Part shown: positions 60,660 to 64,000 of the stretch, piece after piece | Layout of the letters: each line of letters opens with the position of its first letter | How positions within the stretch are numbered: position 1 is the first letter of the stretch | Assembly (NCBI RefSeq): GCF_032854445.1 | Contig: NC_088304.1 | Location: 15,723,850 to 15,787,849 of the forward strand | Reading direction: 5' to 3' | Length of the DNA: 64,000 nucleotides | DNA from: Liolophura sinensis | Lineage: Eukaryota > Mollusca > Polyplacophora > Chitonida > Chitonidae | Program-made: the position numbers and the translations under genes | Notes under the pieces: model-generated | Seen by the model: the letters and a program-made list of their open reading frames with translations, nothing else | Told to the model about the DNA's origin: nothing | The model's database searches: none

Positions 60660-61790
60660 TTATTTTGAAACATCATAAGATAGAGTGTGAGAAAGCAAGG
60701 CGGAGATGTGCTTGATCAACATGTAGTCCGGTGTGTCTCCTGAGGTGTTAGAACCCATGTTATATTGTACTGTCATCGCAGGCTGACCCCTTCATTCGAT
60801 CCCCTACGCTCTACCACCACCGCACCACCCCCCAAACCTAATGTGACTCGCACATCACAGCTGATTTAGATGTCATCACATAAAATATGACGGACCAACA
60901 TCTGTTAGACAGGGATTATGTCCGTCAAGATGGTTTTGGTGGCCAGCTTTATACTCCCCTGGTAGGGTGCAAACAATATTATGTTCGATATTCGTCTGAC
61001 CATAACACAGTTCAGCTTGTGACAGGCTTTTGGAAAGAAAAAAGACTGCAACATCCAACTTGTATGAATACACTAATAAGATATAAGGCGATGTTTAAAC
61101 AAAATTATCAAAAGAATGAAGAATCTCAGTTTCTATGGAACTTACACGCTATTATTTGCGCATGCGTAGTAGTATTTGGTCTTTGGCCCCTAGCAATATA
61201 CCTTTTGTTTCTATCTGAAAGCGGAGCTAGTATTTTATTTGTTGAGGGCAGCAAAACAAAGGCAGCGTCAAACCATGTAGGGCTATATGATCTGTCATAT
61301 CAGTCACATGACTCACCGTGACATTTGGGGGAAAAAATGAATACATTTTACAAGTATAAAAGAAAAAGTCTTTCCTACAGTGAAATCGTGACATCGGGTG
61401 TTATAACATGACAATTTATATCTTGAAAAGCTTCTTTTCTCTAGTTTAATTGCAGATTTCCTACAACTGGTATACGACAAGAAGAGCACGTATCAAATTA
61501 CATACAACTGGAAATCCAAACACATTTTCACATTGTAGAGTTTGTGTACGGATGTGTGTTTTATTTTTGAATATGACAGTGTTATCTGGTGGGACATTTT
61601 GACAGGATGTTTTGATAATAAACAATTTAATTTGGTACGCTACAGAATAAAAACCTTCATAAACGATATGCATATCATTTTAATGTGTTGTTCCGCACGT
61701 TTGGTAATCTTGTGATTGATGTGGTGTCAAAGCGGGAGTTCATAAATTCCACTGACGATATGTCAGAGATTGTTTTGTGTGTCATTCTAT
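60660..61790 (+). repeat. Decayed partial unit (spacer part)
   Basis: GCAAGGCGGAGATGTGCTTGATC near 60696 and GTTAGACAGGGATTATGTCCGTCAAGATGGTTTTGGTGGCCAGC near 60903 mirror the units' spacer around 2375 and 2610. Near 61555-61630, GTACGGATGTGTGTTTTATTTTTGAATATGACAGTGTTATCTGGTGGGAC and GATGTTTTGATAATAAACA mirror the P/Q blocks. This is the 5' part of an old unit whose gene remnant follows at 62290-63780. No gene is supported here. Confidence 0.6.
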
Positions 61791-61905
61791 TTGTTCCTGT
61801 CGTATTTGCTCGAGTCGAGAACTTACTTAACAAATGTTCACAGAGATACATAGTTCATCCATGCATGGCAAGAAAATGTCCGGTAAGTTTTAATTAATTT
61901 ATTTA

Positions 61906-62062
61906 TTTGATTGGTGTTTTACGCCGTACTCAAGAATATTTCACTTATACGATGGCGGCCAGCATTATGGTGGGATGTAACCAGACAGAGACCGGGGGAA
62001 ACCCACAACCATCCGCAGACTGCTGATAGACCTTCCCACGTAGGGCTGGAGAGGAATCCGGA
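61906..62062 (-). repeat. SINE body fragment
   Basis: ATTGGTGTTTTACGCCGTACTCAAGAATATTTCACTT, GGCGGCCAGCATTATGGTGGG and CATCCGCAGACTGCTG match the SINE body. It ends in GAGAGGAATCC before reaching the tRNA head, so it is truncated at its own 5' end. Confidence 0.75.
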
Positions 62063-62289
62063 AGGTTTTAAGAAACCACCAGAATTGGAATTAGTGAAAC
62101 AACGCTATGAATATCAGCCGTTTTGTCTGCCTCAGTAACAGGGTAAGACGAGAATTTGTGAAAAAAATTGTATCTTATTTAAATAATCAATTAAATTCAT
62201 TTTACAGCAGATGAAACCACTTAAGTTGCTTTATTTTGCTCTCCCCAGCATAATGCTTTAGTTGTATGTTTATTGCATGTTTAGCATGT

Positions 62290-63780
62290 CTGTCCGGTAT
62301 AAGACACAGGAACATCAAGGGAGGCTGATAGCCTGTTTGAGAAGATTGTAGGGGGTGAGGGAGTGTCTGTTTGTCATGTGGTGAGAAAGATGTGTGGGGT
62401 GAGACGGAGTGGATGTGAGCTAATGTTATGCCACTGTTTGACGCAGGTGACAATAACGTACTGATTGCAGTGCCACACAGGGGGACAATCGCATGGCATG
62501 TTACAGATGACAATAAATAGCCTTACGTCTCACAATTTTCCTGTTCCAGCCGGGCAACTCATACCTACAAGCACACGCGTTTCTTATAAAAGAACTCGTG
62601 AGAATTGTTTGTAGCAGTTGCCCACTTTCTCCTTCCGTCCCAAAATCCCTGAGCAACTTTCTCATCATTCGTCACTCCAGACAGAAATCACAAAAGCCAA
62701 GACCGAGACGATTTTACTGAATTGTCAATTTTCTGTTTTACAGATAGAAGCAGAATAATAAACAGAAAATAATATCTTGCACCGAAAGAACTGCATTAAG
62801 CCAAGAATTATGTTTCAATGCAGTTTTCCAGTGTCTCCAGCCGATTTTCAAAATAATGTTAGTATTGTGTAACATACTGCCCATCTCTAGTTTAGGTAAG
62901 TTACTATGCTTAAACATGTTGTCAACTCCAGGCCGTTGATTGCCATGGTAGCTATGACCTCCAAGCGTCGCCATTAGCAGCAGATAAACCAACTACCTCA
63001 CCAGCAAATTCCTCAAGGAATATCGTGTTTCGTGAAGTCTGTCTGATGCCATCGATGCCAATCTCTCATCTGAGAGAAGTCTTCGAGAAAATACATGTAG
63101 CGAAAAGCGGCGAAATTTATCAGAGGGAAGGTGACAGCCCCGAGAAGATAATCGTGTCAAGGCGACGTCAGCACATTCAACATGACCGTGCGACCACATA
63201 TGTTGTTGAGCTCTTTCCACTTAACAAAAATAACAACACCTATGTAGACAAATGTGCCAAACGAGTAAGGTAGACTATCCTTTACCTAGATACTTCTGTA
63301 CACTAAGGTTGTTTTTTTTCTTACGTGACCAATTTGATTGTGGTGAACTCTTGAAAAAGGCTTGACGGAAAACTGCAACTCTGAATTACATAAAGGAAGC
63401 TAGGCCATCAATAATACACGACTGTTTCCTAACGGAAAGCTTCTTTTTCTCAAGAAATTAATATTGTTTTTGAAATCCCTAAGCGCCCCTAAAATCCCTA
63501 AAATATTTTGCTTTATGGTACGCACTGTGAGATGCAACGCGCACTTTGCTGGAGCTTGATGACTTTATTATATCGGTCGAATAAGAAACCATCTGTTATT
63601 TGTGTGAAGTCTTTCTGAGGTATTGTTACAATTAAAATGTATTCATTTTCTTCTTGCAGAGTGATTGCCATGCATCAGAAAAATGCACGAGATAGAAATC
63701 TGAGGAAGAAAGCCAACTCGGATCCGGGGTTGCTCAATGTCTCAAAATGTTTTACAAAATTTAATACAGTACACGAATAG
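62290..63780 (+). pseudogene. Decayed KY/hillarin-type gene (seventh copy, exons 1-5 only)
   Basis: Order of remnants: exon-1 upstream region (62310-62560), exon 1 (about 62590-62715; the ATG reads ATC and the tail is lost), exon 2 (62932-63264), exon 4 (about 63355-63405, donor lost), exon 5 (about 63660-63775, shortened at its start). Exon 2 is the best kept: 111 codons are open between a CAG acceptor and a GTAAGG donor, with DCHGSYDLQASPLA near its start and QHDRATTYVVELFP near its end, as in copy 1. No exon 3 or exon 6 was found before the window ends, and 63780-64000 shows nothing recognisable. It is an old member of the family, clearly not functional. Confidence 0.75.
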
Positions 63781-64000
63781 TGTTAACCTTTGAGCAAGGG
63801 AGAATGCTTTTTAAAACTTCGGCATTTTGCTTTTGTGGGAAGAAAGGATGTGAGACATGAAATATGCCAAAGTATTCAGTCCTGAATCGTTTTTCAGTTA
63901 CGTTAAACCAATCATTTCAACAAACAAGTGCCAAAATTTGTTAGCATATAATATTTGAAGTCAACTGAAAACCCTGAACCTGATAATATTTGAATTTTGT

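Noticed and set aside
60887-61321. A 144-codon plus-strand frame with a hydrophobic stretch (CACVVVFGLWPLAIYLL) that could be a membrane protein
   Set aside because: Its first part lies on sequence homologous to the non-coding spacer of the units, it has no counterpart there, and no splice or family evidence supports it.
61685-61897. A 70-codon plus-strand frame with a hydrophobic centre
   Set aside because: It begins in a decayed P/Q block, ends at a SINE fragment, and lacks any family resemblance.

Overview
The window is animal nuclear DNA: intron-bearing genes with GT-AG splice sites, AATAAA poly(A) signals, solo LTRs, a LINE and tRNA-derived SINEs. The SINE body (a copy at 58244-58498 and several fragments) looks like a type common in lophotrochozoan, especially molluscan, genomes. 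My best guess is therefore a mollusc; this rests on memory of the family and not on a search.

About 56 kb (roughly 1010-57300) is one head-to-tail array of six units. Each is about 8.1 kb once inserted elements are subtracted. A unit has a non-coding 5' spacer of about 3.6 kb, then a six-exon plus-strand gene (intron phases 0,0,0,2,2) and a 0.8 kb 3' flank. The gene encodes a 723-residue protein of the kyphoscoliosis peptidase (KY)/hillarin type: a transglutaminase-like domain followed by KY-type beta-rich C-terminal repeats. The positions where active members carry the Cys-His-Asp triad read Gly268, Asn311 and Asn326, so the proteins look like pseudoenzymes. Copies 1, 2, 4 and 5 are intact. 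Copy 3 carries several small homopolymer indels, which may be assembly noise. Copy 6 has a nonsense codon in exon 4.

Five solo LTRs of about 1 kb sit in the array. Three of them (after genes 1, 4 and 5) share one insertion site and one GTGAT target duplication, so they were copied along with the units. The other two are independent insertions. The LTR after gene 4 is split by a 2.5 kb LINE insertion carrying the end of an RNase H ORF, a set of covarying 3' hairpins and an SGNH-hydrolase-like remnant.

Both flanks hold older, decayed relatives of the same unit (about 190-1010 on the left, 57890-63780 on the right). The right flank includes a broken KY-like gene and SINE copies. The whole window therefore looks like a birth-and-death gene cluster reshaped by unequal crossing-over, gene conversion and retroelement insertion.
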